Source: Paenibacillus sp. FSL H7-0357
GTDB lineage: Bacteria > Bacillota > Bacilli > Paenibacillales > Paenibacillaceae
DNA: 64,000 nucleotides
NCBI RefSeq assembly: GCF_000758525.1
Contig: NZ_CP009241.1
Span: 7,628,749 to 7,692,748 of the forward strand
Direction: 5' to 3'
Both the position numbers and the translations under genes were made by a program. The notes below the pieces were generated by a model. That model ran no database searches. It worked only from the letters and a program-made list of their open reading frames with translations, and had not been told where the DNA came from. Below, in pieces: positions 26,863-37,020 of this stretch (its first letter is position 1; the number at the start of each line of letters is the position of its first letter).

Positions 26863-26959
26863 TTTGTGAGCATTCACTTCGTTGATTCTGCTTCGAACAA
26901 AACTAGCTTCGGAAGCATCCGCTTCGTTTGTGAGCATTCACTTCGTTGATTCTGCTTCG
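26863..26959. repeat. Two 33-bp direct repeats between walH and walI
   Basis: A 33-base sequence beginning TTTGTGAGCATTCACTTCG is present exactly at 26863-26895 and again at 26927-26959, a 64-base period. The 31-base spacer holds small palindromes (GAAGC-GGAT-GCTTC and GCTTC-C-GAAGC on the minus strand). It nearly fills the only sizeable gap in an otherwise coupled operon. I saw no third copy in the window. It looks like a short mobile or amplified intergenic element. Confidence 0.85.
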
Positions 26960-26987
26960 TCGTGTGAATTCCCGCGCGTCTATTACT

Positions 26988-28265
26988 CTAGTTCAGTGTA
27001 AGGAAAGTGCCGTCACGGAGCGTCACCCGCCATACCGGCAGGAGCTTCAGCTTCTCCCCGTTTACTGAAGCAACATAGGCCGGGGTCAAATCCTTCACAG
27101 GCGAAGCTTCGCTGAATTGGGCCAGCTTAGCCCGCAGCTCATCGCCACCGGGAAGCTCCACAATCTGTTTAACGGCTTTTCCCTCTTCTGTATACATCAG
27201 CGATCGCTCATAGGAGGATACTGTGCCCTGCTGCAACTCCAGGTTAATAGCGCCATACTGCAGCTTCGGCTTGCTCATAATCGGATAAGAACCGTAGTAC
27301 TGCTGGAAGGAAACGGTCCGCTCCTGGTTGCCCTCCTCCGTTGATGCCAGACGGTATGTACCGTTCCATCCACCATGCTTGTTGACAAAATCCACCGCTT
27401 CCAGGGCATCCTTCGCAGGTGTACTTTCACCCGCAGGAAGTGCAGCCGGATCGCTATAGCTCATCCAGTTCTGTTCCTGATCAACCTGCAGGCTGCGTTT
27501 GCTGTCTGTATAAATCTTTGAGCCATCCTTCTCTGGAATATATCTGGTGCTGCCGGCATCAAAGAATAGATTGTTCTGCATTTGTTCAATGGTGTACATG
27601 CCGGAGGGAATTTCCACCTCAACCAGCGATATTTTTTCTTCCGGCACATAATAATCGCCATTCACTGCGGTATATGGCGTCCAATTCATACCGAAATCCA
27701 CATGCTGCTGCACGTCCTGAACAGTCAAATCCGCCTTAGCCGCTTCATATACGATATCACCTCTAGTGCTGAAAAAGACGGCATGTGCCTTGGAATCATT
27801 TTTAACATTGTAAATCCAGATCCGGTCAATGCTTTCTCCCTGGAACAGCGAATCGGGAGCAAGCTGCATTACCCGCTGCAGCAAGGTTACCGGAATGCCG
27901 GCACCGAAGGACAGCTCAATGCCCGAATTCTCACTGCGGATCTTGTCCCAATCGAAATCCTGCACCGAGCGCCGCTGAAAGCTCTCAAACCCGCGTCCTT
28001 TCAGCCGGTTCATGATCAGGTCATAGAAGGTGGAGCCGGGATAAAACAGCGTATGCTTGTCCTCCCCCATATGAATGATCATTTTATCAGGGTAGAGCAG
28101 ATTCTCAACTTTTTCTTCGGGCCCCATATTATCTGTCTTCACATACAAGTTCTCTGACATCACCGCTGAGTCGCTCCCCGGCAGCCGGTAGATCAGATAA
28201 TAGCTCTCTACAAGACTTCCGCAAACGAGCAGGGCAAGTATCCATGACTTGATTGTTTCCTTCAC
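26988..28265 (-). CDS. walH: Two-component regulatory protein WalH (YycH)
   Basis: A 425-residue protein with one N-terminal membrane helix (ILALLVCGSLVESYYLIY) and a large outer three-domain YycH region (NLYVKTDNMGPEEK..., VVSSYERSLMYTEEGKAV). It binds WalI and WalK within the membrane and lowers WalK activity. Translation starts at GTG overlapping the walK stop (GTGA), so it is coupled to the kinase. Confidence 0.94.
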   Translation of the reverse strand: MKETIKSWILALLVCGSLVESYYLIYRLPGSDSAVMSENLYVKTDNMGPEEKVENLLYPDKMIIHMGEDKHTLFYPGSTFYDLIMNRLKGRGFESFQRRSVQDFDWDKIRSENSGIELSFGAGIPVTLLQRVMQLAPDSLFQGESIDRIWIYNVKNDSKAHAVFFSTRGDIVYEAAKADLTVQDVQQHVDFGMNWTPYTAVNGDYYVPEEKISLVEVEIPSGMYTIEQMQNNLFFDAGSTRYIPEKDGSKIYTDSKRSLQVDQEQNWMSYSDPAALPAGESTPAKDALEAVDFVNKHGGWNGTYRLASTEEGNQERTVSFQQYYGSYPIMSKPKLQYGAINLELQQGTVSSYERSLMYTEEGKAVKQIVELPGGDELRAKLAQFSEASPVKDLTPAYVASVNGEKLKLLPVWRVTLRDGTFLTLN

Positions 28266-30094
28266 AATACACTCCCCCTTTGCTCTTTCAGAGGCAGTGT
28301 GAAGGTTACCAGCGAGCCTTCATTAAGCTCTGACTGCAGGGAAATTGACCCTCCATGCGCTTTGACAATTTCCCGGGCAATGGACAGCCCGAGTCCGGTG
28401 CCGCCCATATTGCGCGAGCGGGCTTTATCAACCCGGTAAAAACGTTCAAAAATCCGTTCGATATCCTTCTTGGGAATCCCAATCCCGGAATCACGTACAG
28501 AAACGGCCAGCATTCCATCTTCGGTTTTGAGTGCCTCCAATTGAATGGTCCCGCCTTCCGGCGTATATTTCAGCGCATTGGAGACCAAATTGCCCAGCAC
28601 CTGATCAATTTGATCGCGGTCCAGCCAGGCCGTGGCGACTTCCTTGCGCACTCTTGTGCTGATATGAATTCGTTTCTGGCGAATCTGGAAGGAGAAGCGG
28701 TCCGCCACATCCTCCAGCATCTCGGAGATATCCGTCTGCTGAATGCGCAGGCTCGATTCCCTCGAATCCAGCCGCGAGAGATGCAGCAGATCCGTAACAA
28801 GCCGGATCATCCGTTCTGTCTCATTGCGGATGACTCCGACAAACCGCGCAGCAAGCTGCGGATCATCGAGCGCACCATCATCAAGCGCCTCAACATAGCT
28901 CTTGATCGTCGTCAGTGGAGTCCGCAGCTCATGCGAGACATTCGCCACGAACTCCCGCCGCGATTCCTCCAGATTCTCCTGTTCGGTGACATCCTGCAGC
29001 ACCGCAATGGTTCCGGCAATCCCTCCGCCTTCACGGCGGTGAATCGGGGTGAAGGTGACCCGGACGATATTGGGATCGCCTCCGCCCATTGGCGAGAGAT
29101 GAAGCATCGCTGATTGGGCGTTGCCTTGCGCCAGCGACCCCGACTGCTCATGATCGAGACCGAGCAGCTCATCGAGCGGTGCCCCTTCCGGAAGCGGGCC
29201 TTCCGCTCCCAGCATATCTGCTGCCCGGGTATTCATCAGAATCACCACGCCGCTTTCATCAGTAGCTACCACGCCGTCACTCATATTGGTCAGGATGGAA
29301 GCAAGCTTCTCCTTCTCCTCTTCATTCTGCGACAGCGCTTCGCGGAGCCTTCCTGTCATGTAGTTGAACGCCTGACTGAGCTGCCCAATTTCATCATTGC
29401 CGAACACAGGCATCTTACGGTTGAACCGGCCCTCAGCAACCGCTGTGGCATGCCGGGTCATCTCCTTGATAGGATGGGTGATCGTATGGGCGAGAATGAC
29501 ACACAGAACGGCCGTCAGGGCGAGCGCCAGCAGCAGACCGGAGAGGAACACGCTGTTAATCCGGCTCATCGTGGCGTATAAATCTTTCATATCGGCAGCA
29601 ATATAAATCGCGCCTACCACTTTGTCGCCGGAGAGAACCGGCTTGGCGACCACCTTCTTGCGCACATTATCATCGGCAATGATATATTCCTCGTTATCGC
29701 TGATGCCTTGCAGGGCACGGCTGACCACGGTTTGTGTGTTCCGCTGCCCGACATAATCATTTTGCGAAGGGACAGATGTCGTAATAATTTTACCGCTCGC
29801 ATCCAGTACCTGAATTTCAGCTCCGCTGATATACAGATTATTGACCATTCCGCGCAGACTCTCCACTGCAGTCTCTTCACCGGCAGTTCCGGCTTCGCTG
29901 CCTAGTTTATCTGCCGTAAGGATCGACAACATTTCTGCCCGCGCCTTTAAATCTTTGGTGAAGTTATCAGTTAGTGAATTCTTCATCGAGCTGACAAAAT
30001 ATACACCGATCAGCTGCATCGCGATCAGAATCAGCAGCACGTAAATAATGATAAGCTTGGCCTGAATCGTCCGGAAAAAGGACCGCCCTTTCAT
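28262..30094 (-). CDS. walK: Cell-wall metabolism sensor histidine kinase WalK
   Basis: A kinase of about 610 residues with the full WalK plan: helix 1 (about 14-32), an outer Cache/PAS-like domain, helix 2 (about 183-203), HAMP, a cytoplasmic PAS (ILTNMSDGVVATDESG), HisKA with acceptor His in FVANVSHELRTPLTT, and HATPase (N-box NLVSNALKYTP, DSGIGIP, GTGLGLS). It senses lipid II/cross-bridge state and controls autolysin genes through WalR. An ATG overlaps the walR stop (TGATG); a GTG one codon earlier is possible. Confidence 0.97.
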   Translation of the reverse strand: MKGRSFFRTIQAKLIIIYVLLILIAMQLIGVYFVSSMKNSLTDNFTKDLKARAEMLSILTADKLGSEAGTAGEETAVESLRGMVNNLYISGAEIQVLDASGKIITTSVPSQNDYVGQRNTQTVVSRALQGISDNEEYIIADDNVRKKVVAKPVLSGDKVVGAIYIAADMKDLYATMSRINSVFLSGLLLALALTAVLCVILAHTITHPIKEMTRHATAVAEGRFNRKMPVFGNDEIGQLSQAFNYMTGRLREALSQNEEEKEKLASILTNMSDGVVATDESGVVILMNTRAADMLGAEGPLPEGAPLDELLGLDHEQSGSLAQGNAQSAMLHLSPMGGGDPNIVRVTFTPIHRREGGGIAGTIAVLQDVTEQENLEESRREFVANVSHELRTPLTTIKSYVEALDDGALDDPQLAARFVGVIRNETERMIRLVTDLLHLSRLDSRESSLRIQQTDISEMLEDVADRFSFQIRQKRIHISTRVRKEVATAWLDRDQIDQVLGNLVSNALKYTPEGGTIQLEALKTEDGMLAVSVRDSGIGIPKKDIERIFERFYRVDKARSRNMGGTGLGLSIAREIVKAHGGSISLQSELNEGSLVTFTLPLKEQRGSVL

Positions 30095-30825
30095 CACAGC
30101 CCCCCGCTTTTGGGGCTATGCATCAAATAACCGAGTCCGCGCCGGGTGAAGATATATTCCGGCTTGCTGGGATTCTCCTCAATTTTTTCTCTCAGCCGGC
30201 GGATCGTGACATCCACGGTCCGCACATCCCCGAAATATTCGAAGCCCCATACCGCCTGCAGCAGATGCTCCCGGGTCATTACTTTGCCGGCGTGGCGAAT
30301 CATATAATAGAGCAGCTCATACTCACGATGTGTTAAATCGAGCGGCTCTCCGTCTTTATAAACCATGTACATGTCGGTATCAACGAACAGGCCGAAATGA
30401 TTGACGCCCTGTTTGCTCTCCGCTCTTTCACTAAGCATTTCGGACGGCGATGGCTTATGCTGGCGCCGCATTTGAGCTTTGACTCTGGCCAGCAGCTCGC
30501 GCGTGCTGAAAGGCTTGGTCACATAATCATCCGCACCCAATTCCAGACCCAGCACTTTGTCGATCTCACCGTCTTTGGCTGTCAGCATGATGATCGGGAT
30601 GTCCAAATGCGCAGAGCGCACTTCGCGGCAGACATCCATGCCATCCTTGCCGGGAAGCATCAGATCAAGCAGCATCAGATCGGGCCGTCTGGACAGAGCC
30701 AGCTCCACAGCACTGTTGCCGTCAAAGGCACAGATTACCTCATAGCCCTCTTTTTCGAGATTAAACTTTAATATATCAGCAATAGGCTGTTCATCGTCTA
30801 CTACCAGAATCGTTCCCATCTGCAT
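30094..30825 (-). CDS. walR: Cell-wall metabolism response regulator WalR
   Basis: A 243-residue OmpR-family regulator, essential in most Firmicutes. The receiver has [21 protein letters not shown], the acceptor Asp in [13 protein letters not shown] and the very conserved [25 protein letters not shown] block. The winged helix ends in [16 protein letters not shown] and RGLGYLM. First gene of walRKHIJ. Either the first Met or the third (MQMGT) could be used; AAGGTGA is about 10 bases before the first. Confidence 0.98.
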   Translation of the reverse strand: MQMGTILVVDDEQPIADILKFNLEKEGYEVICAFDGNSAVELALSRRPDLMLLDLMLPGKDGMDVCREVRSAHLDIPIIMLTAKDGEIDKVLGLELGADDYVTKPFSTRELLARVKAQMRRQHKPSPSEMLSERAESKQGVNHFGLFVDTDMYMVYKDGEPLDLTHREYELLYYMIRHAGKVMTREHLLQAVWGFEYFGDVRTVDVTIRRLREKIEENPSKPEYIFTRRGLGYLMHSPKSGGL

Positions 30826-30870
30826 ATGCTCAGCTTCACCTTTCTAAGCGTACTAATCACTCATTCTCTT

Positions 30871-30879
30871 ATTTTAACA
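30871..30879 (-). promoter_or_regulatory. Extended -10 promoter element of the wal operon
   Basis: On the minus strand TGTTAAAAT gives a TGn extension plus TAAAAT, five of six matches to consensus, 46 bases before walR. The -35 region is poor (TGTGAC at 16-base spacing). Confidence 0.4.
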
Positions 30880-30968
30880 TACCTGCACTGGCGTCACATC
30901 CTACGAAGTGGGGATAGAAATATACTTTCATCCAGTTCATCAATATATTTTTAGCTTTAAAAGATAAA

Positions 30969-30990
30969 GCCGCCCGAAAACTCGGACGGC
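30969..30990 (-). terminator. Terminator of the LysM-G5-M23 gene
   Basis: On the minus strand GCCGTCCGA and TCGGGCGGC pair with one G-U. A loose T-rich tail (TTTATCTTTT) follows. It separates this gene from the wal operon. Confidence 0.65.
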
Positions 30991-31007
30991 TGATTATAAC
31001 CTATGGA

Positions 31008-32561
31008 TTATTTCAGATATCTCAGCGGATTGACCGCTGTGCCGTTCTTGCGGATCTCAAAATGCAGGTGGGTACCGGTTGAACGCCCCGTGTTGCCCAT
31101 AACACCAATGCCGGCTCCCTGCTCCAGCCGCTGGCCGACAGATACTGAGATGCTTCTCAGATGGCCGTAGTAGGTGACATATCCGTTTTTGTGATCCACA
31201 ATGACCACATTGCCGTAGCCGCTCTGTACACCTGCAAAAGTAACCGTCCCGGCATCCGCAGCTGTTATGGTCCGGTTACCGGATACGAGATCGACTCCTT
31301 TATGGCTTCGTCCCCAGCGCTGGCCAAAGCTGCTGGAGAGGCTTGCCCGGCTGACCGGCCAGGCGAACATGCCCGTTCCTTCGCCGACTACCTTCGTGCC
31401 GCGATAGACCACCTCAGGCAAGGAAGCCTTCAGAACCGTCTGGCCCATCCATTCTTCCTTCACTACGAGACCATTTTCCTTGGTCACCCGGTACTGCATC
31501 TGTTTCAGGCCGGTCTGTCCTGCCCGGACCACCTTGCTCTTGCCTGCTGCCAGCTCATCGCTCTTGCGGACAATCACTTCCGGCTCAGTGACAAGCTGCT
31601 CCGATACCTGCTCTACGGTTACTACAGTAAGCTCTGGCTGTGGTACGGTCAATTGCAGCTCGTCTCCAATTTGCAGGGTCAGCTCTTTCACCGACGGATT
31701 GTTGCGGAAAATATCAGCCTGCGTAATCTCAAAACGTTTGGCAATCCCAGAGACGGTATCGCCTTCCTGAACCGCATAAACAAGCGGCTCCTCTTTCCCT
31801 TCGGTAAGCACCTCAACCGCTTCCTCGACGCTCAGCACCTGGGTGGGGTCCGCCTTGACAGGAACAACGGCAACGTCCTCCTGAATGGCAACCGATTCTA
31901 CCTTGTCTGCATTTGCCGGTGCAGCCGCCTTCGCAGAACGCGTAGCTGCTGTCCTCTTGAGCTGGGTGCCCGTTGAAACCGCGGCAACTGGAACGTAGTG
32001 TTCTTTCACACTCTGCAGGACGGCATTCGCTGTCTCCTGATCTTTGACAATTCCCACAGCTTTGCCATCCACCGTCAGCTGCACACCCACTGCATAAGCT
32101 TTAAGCATGCCATCCAGCTTGTCCAGCGTAGCCGCACTGTCTATTTCCGGTTTATACGCTTTTTCCGCCTCTGTCGTAATGCCGCTTGTTTGCAGCACCA
32201 TCACTGAATCGGGATACTTGAGCTGATATTCCTGCTGCTTCTCTTCGAACAGCCGATCCAGCTCTGTTTCCTCGCTGATCTTTCCGATTTCCTCACCCTT
32301 AACCAGCACCTTATAATAGGTTACCGTGTTCGCGGTCACATATTTCTTCTCTACCCCGATTGAAAAGGTCGCCAGAAGCACCAGACCGGCAGAAGCTGCT
32401 ATCCAGGACCGCCGGAATCTCCGAGGTTTGGTTTCTTGATAAAAGACGTTAGTTTCGCTAGAGGCACAACTGCCCTTTTGACTTTCTGCGCTGAATTCTG
32501 CGGATGTCTCTGCTTTGTCCCGCAGTTTCCCCATCCCGCGCATGAACTTAAATCCTTTCAT
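31008..32561 (-). CDS. Membrane-anchored LysM-G5-M23 peptidoglycan endopeptidase
   Basis: A 517-residue protein with a basic cytoplasmic tail, one membrane helix (about 55-72) and a long outer region. A LysM (YAVQEGDTVSGIAKRFEIT) is followed by a G5 domain (TVEQVSEQLVTEPEVIVRKSDE). The C-terminal M23 domain carries SHKGVDLVSG for the first zinc His/Asp and HLHFEIRK for the HxH. It should cut peptide stems or cross-bridges at the cell surface. The start at 32561 has AAGGGAG 6-7 bases upstream. It lies directly upstream of walRKHIJ, so a WalR-linked role is plausible, but I see no clear WalR box pair before it. Confidence 0.93.
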   Translation of the reverse strand: MKGFKFMRGMGKLRDKAETSAEFSAESQKGSCASSETNVFYQETKPRRFRRSWIAASAGLVLLATFSIGVEKKYVTANTVTYYKVLVKGEEIGKISEETELDRLFEEKQQEYQLKYPDSVMVLQTSGITTEAEKAYKPEIDSAATLDKLDGMLKAYAVGVQLTVDGKAVGIVKDQETANAVLQSVKEHYVPVAAVSTGTQLKRTAATRSAKAAAPANADKVESVAIQEDVAVVPVKADPTQVLSVEEAVEVLTEGKEEPLVYAVQEGDTVSGIAKRFEITQADIFRNNPSVKELTLQIGDELQLTVPQPELTVVTVEQVSEQLVTEPEVIVRKSDELAAGKSKVVRAGQTGLKQMQYRVTKENGLVVKEEWMGQTVLKASLPEVVYRGTKVVGEGTGMFAWPVSRASLSSSFGQRWGRSHKGVDLVSGNRTITAADAGTVTFAGVQSGYGNVVIVDHKNGYVTYYGHLRSISVSVGQRLEQGAGIGVMGNTGRSTGTHLHFEIRKNGTAVNPLRYLK

Positions 32562-32813
32562 GAAACTCTCCCTTTCAGTCCGCTTAGAAGCGGCCAACCT
32601 TGTTATTCGACCCCTTTTATATATGCTGCTGCATCTATTTACTATGTGCGTTAGTGTACCTGCATTTCGTTTCCGTCCAAAATATAAGCATAAAGTATGA
32701 GGTAAAATTCGCACTTTTCTTATATTTAAAAAGGTTACAAAAAATTAACCCCTTATAGTCCTTTTTTACTGTACCATAGACGGCAGAAAAATTTCAACTT
32801 TACCCCAAAGACA

Positions 32814-32836
32814 AAACCCGCGATAATCGCGGGTTT
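32814..32836 (-). terminator. Terminator of the 32.9-33.5 kb gene
   Basis: AAACCCGCGAT and its near-perfect mirror AATCGCGGGTTT form a long stem, with GTTTTGTCTTT following on the minus strand. Confidence 0.8.
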
Positions 32837-32890
32837 CTTCCATGATTTTGACATTTTAACATCAAGAACGTGTCCAAAAAATGACAATTT

Positions 32891-33535
32891 TTAGTTTGTG
32901 GTACTCTCAGTTGAATTTGGTGTAAGCATTTTCATTAATGTGTCATATTCATCAGGATTCACATACTTGGCAATGACTTGCTGCAGTTCCTTCACTTCAT
33001 TCTCCGTCAACCCATCCTCCATCGCCGTTGAGATTTTCTGCATCTCCTCCTGCGGAAGCTTGGTCATCAGGATATTGAAAATATTGGATTTCTCATCCAT
33101 GGGCAAACTGTCCTTGAGCTCACCCATCGCTTCCGGTGTCATCACCAGCTGCTGGTCCAGTGCACTGTCACTTTGTTCTTCCTCTCCGGAAGCCTCTCCC
33201 ATTACAGCCAAAGCATCCTCAGGCACCTTTTCCTCCACGGACTTCTCCGTTTTTTGTTCTGGTGTGTCCACCGTTTCACTTTTACTGTCTTTCTTTGCAC
33301 CGGGGGCATCTTTAACATCCTCAGCTACATTTTTGGCGTTATCTGTGGCTCCCATTCCCGTGAGGCTCTTGATAAAACCGCCGATGCCCGGTGACGGCCC
33401 CTCCAGCTTTATATCAAAACTGGCCAACACCGACTGTATATACGTATTGACGACGAATGCCGTGGTCAGAACCGAAAGTGCGCTGGCCAGTACGACAATC
33501 AGGCAGACTCCAAGTGCACGTCTTACTATCTTCAT
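32891..33535 (-). CDS. Hypothetical secreted or membrane-anchored acidic protein
   Basis: I do not recognise a family with certainty. The product is about 214 residues: a basic N-terminus, one hydrophobic helix (GVCLIVVLASALSVLTTAFVV), a low-complexity Lys/Glu/Ser linker (about 70-120) and a helical C-terminal domain (MDEKSNIFNILMTKLPQEE, ISTAMEDGLTENEVKEL). No Cys beyond the membrane segment and no catalytic motif are visible. The start at 33535 has AAGGGAG 8 bases upstream; a GTG/ATG pair 6-9 bases earlier is too close to it. It lies between purA and the LysM-G5-M23 gene with its own terminator. Confidence 0.8.
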   Translation of the reverse strand: MKIVRRALGVCLIVVLASALSVLTTAFVVNTYIQSVLASFDIKLEGPSPGIGGFIKSLTGMGATDNAKNVAEDVKDAPGAKKDSKSETVDTPEQKTEKSVEEKVPEDALAVMGEASGEEEQSDSALDQQLVMTPEAMGELKDSLPMDEKSNIFNILMTKLPQEEMQKISTAMEDGLTENEVKELQQVIAKYVNPDEYDTLMKMLTPNSTESTTN

Positions 33536-33663
33536 CTTCATCACTCCCTTGCGCCCTGTTCATATTCAATCTCCGGAGGATCAGTGCGTTATTGCTTTCA
33601 TCCTCCCAGTATTGACTAGAACCGGCTCCGGGAAACCAAAATATTACATAATTGTTGAAGCGC

Positions 33664-33693
33664 AAAAAAAAGAGACCCACATAGGGGGCCCCT
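33664..33693 (-). terminator. purA terminator
   Basis: On the minus strand AGGGGCCC and GGGTCTCT pair with two G-U pairs around CCTATGT, then eight T follow. Confidence 0.78.
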
Positions 33694-33710
33694 TTACTCA
33701 CAGGAATCAC

Positions 33711-35036
<1,326 letters not shown>

Positions 35037-35121
35037 TCATAATATGGGCTCTGTACAGCGTTCTTATGTACGCAGCCCTCCGGACGCCAAAGCAGTTTTA
35101 ACCCGCTAAAGCACAATAACC

Positions 35122-35150
35122 AGTGTAACAGCGGTACTTTTTAAAGTCAA
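35122..35150 (-). promoter_or_regulatory. purA promoter
   Basis: On the minus strand TTGACT (35150-35145), 17 bases, TACACT (35127-35122). No PurR box or purine riboswitch is apparent between it and the start codon. Confidence 0.72.
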
Positions 35151-35153
35151 ATA

Positions 35154-35191
35154 AAAACGAACGATCACACAAGGAAATGTGCAATCGTTCG
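35154..35191 (-). terminator. dnaB terminator
   Basis: On the minus strand CGAACGAT and ATCGTTCG, extended by GTGTG/CACAT-like pairs, form the stem, followed by TTTTTATTTG. It lies just upstream of the purA promoter. Confidence 0.8.
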
Positions 35192-35210
35192 GGAATTGTG
35201 AATAAATGAT

Positions 35211-36572
35211 CTACCCTGCAAAAGGTTCAGAGTGTGCCCGCTCGTAGTTGACGAACTTGTTGAAATTTTTCAGGAACACAAGCTCTACAGTGCCGACAGG
35301 GCCGTTACGCTGTTTGGCAATAATAATTTCAATGATATTTTTCTTTTCGGTATCCTGGTTATAGTAGTCATCACGATACAGGAAGGCTACGATATCGGCA
35401 TCCTGCTCAATGGAACCGGATTCCCGAAGGTCACTCATCATCGGACGCTTGTCCTGCCGCTGCTCCACACCCCGGCTGAGCTGGGAAAGGGCAATGACCG
35501 GAACATCAAGCTCACGGGCAATCTGCTTCAGGGTACGGGAAATCTCGGATACCTCCTGCTGGCGGTTCTCCCCGCCCTTGCCGCGGCCCTGAATGAGCTG
35601 CAAGTAGTCGATGACGATCATGCCGAGGCCTTTTTCCTTCTTGAGCCTGCGGCATTTCGCCCGGATATCTGTAACCGTGATCCCGGGAGTATCATCAATA
35701 TAGATTTCTGCTTCCGATAAGGACTGAATCCCCATCGTAAGCTTCGACCAATCATCATCACTTTTGAAATCACCGGTACGCATAATGTTGGCATCGAGGT
35801 TGGCTTCCGCGCAGATCATACGCTGTACCAGCTGCGGCGCCGACATTTCCAGACTGAAGATGGCTACGGTCTCTTTGGCACGAACCGCTACATTCTGGGC
35901 AATATTCAGTGCGAATGCCGTCTTCCCTACGGATGGACGGGCCGCCACAATAATCAGGTCATTGCGCTGGAAGCCGTTGGTCATATGATCAAGGTCGGCA
36001 AAGCCGGTGGGGATCCCGGAGGTGCCCCCCTTATTCTGATGAAGCAGCTCCACACGGTCGAAGACCTGCATGAGCACATCACGGATGGCGATGAAGCCGC
36101 TGCCGCTCCGGCGGTTGGAGATCTCCAGGATCCGCCGCTCGGCATCGCTCAGCATATCGGCTACATCCTCACCGCCGGTGTACCCTTCACTGACGATCTG
36201 CGTCGCTGTACGGATCAGCCGCCGCAGCATCGCCTTCTCTTCAATAATCTGCGCATAATATTCCACGTTGGCCGCAGTCGGCACAGCATGCGCCAGCTTA
36301 GCCAAATAGCTGACACCGCCGATATCCTCAAGCTGTCCCTTGTCCTGCAGTCTGGACGTCAGCGTAACCAGATCAATCGGCTGGCTCTCTTCTCCGAGCT
36401 GCACCATCGCCTCAAAAATCATTTGATGCGGTTTATCGTAGAAGTCTTCGGTATTCACCCGCTCCATCGCGGTAACCAGCGCTTCATCCTGCAGCAGAAC
36501 AGCACCGATTACAGCCTGCTCTGCCTCCAGGTTCTGCGGGGGAATCCGATCGAAAAAGAGATCTCCACCCAT
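35211..36572 (-). CDS. dnaB: Replicative DNA helicase DnaB
   Basis: A 453-residue hexameric 5'-3' helicase of the replication fork (DnaC in B. subtilis naming). The N-terminal domain (RIPPQNLEAEQAVIGAVL) binds primase. The RecA-like domain has Walker A (ARPSVGKTAFALN), FSLEMSAPQLVQRM, Walker B (MIVIDYLQLI) and the DRRESGSIEQDAD-like arginine-finger region. SD GGAGGAG precedes the ATG. It follows rplI by one base, as in Bacillus. Confidence 0.98.
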   Translation of the reverse strand: MGGDLFFDRIPPQNLEAEQAVIGAVLLQDEALVTAMERVNTEDFYDKPHQMIFEAMVQLGEESQPIDLVTLTSRLQDKGQLEDIGGVSYLAKLAHAVPTAANVEYYAQIIEEKAMLRRLIRTATQIVSEGYTGGEDVADMLSDAERRILEISNRRSGSGFIAIRDVLMQVFDRVELLHQNKGGTSGIPTGFADLDHMTNGFQRNDLIIVAARPSVGKTAFALNIAQNVAVRAKETVAIFSLEMSAPQLVQRMICAEANLDANIMRTGDFKSDDDWSKLTMGIQSLSEAEIYIDDTPGITVTDIRAKCRRLKKEKGLGMIVIDYLQLIQGRGKGGENRQQEVSEISRTLKQIARELDVPVIALSQLSRGVEQRQDKRPMMSDLRESGSIEQDADIVAFLYRDDYYNQDTEKKNIIEIIIAKQRNGPVGTVELVFLKNFNKFVNYERAHSEPFAG

Positions 36573-36573
36573 C

Positions 36574-37020
36574 TTACTCCTCCGTTACCTGCACCGTAAG
36601 GTTAGCCTTTACTTCAGTATGCAGCTTCACACTTACCTGAAACGTACCTACATGGCGAATGGGATCACTCAGCTCAATTTTGCGCTTGTCGATTACGATC
36701 CCTTGTGTTTCCACCAAAGTTTCGGCGATCTGCTTGCTTGTAATAGCGCCGAAGAGACGGCCGCCTTCACCCGATTTTGCTTTCAGGGTCAACGTCAGCT
36801 CGTCCAGCTTCTTACCCAGCTGCTGCGCTTCCTCTTTCTCCTGGTCCTTGCGGCGCTGCTCGGCTGCTGCCTGATTCTCCAGAGTTTTCACATTGCCGTC
36901 TGTGGCCGGGCGTACCAAGCCGCGCGGCAGCAGGAAGTTCGCTGCATAGCCTTCCGATACCTCTTTCACTTGCCCCTTCTTGCCTTGACCTTTAACATCC
37001 TTTATAAAAATGACCTTCAT
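36574..37020 (-). CDS. rplI: 50S ribosomal protein L9
   Basis: The 148-residue protein has the N-terminal 23S-binding domain ([30 protein letters not shown]), the long central helix ([26 protein letters not shown]) and the C-terminal domain ([14 protein letters not shown]). Its ATG overlaps the gdpP stop (ATGA). Confidence 0.98.
   Translation of the reverse strand: MKVIFIKDVKGQGKKGQVKEVSEGYAANFLLPRGLVRPATDGNVKTLENQAAAEQRRKDQEKEEAQQLGKKLDELTLTLKAKSGEGGRLFGAITSKQIAETLVETQGIVIDKRKIELSDPIRHVGTFQVSVKLHTEVKANLTVQVTEE

Noticed and set aside
26863..26959. CRISPR array
   Set aside because: Only two repeat copies, a palindromic spacer and no cas genes.
32700..32760. WalR box pair before the LysM-G5-M23 gene
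   Set aside because: Only one TGTAAC-like half-site is visible; the second half at the required spacing is missing.
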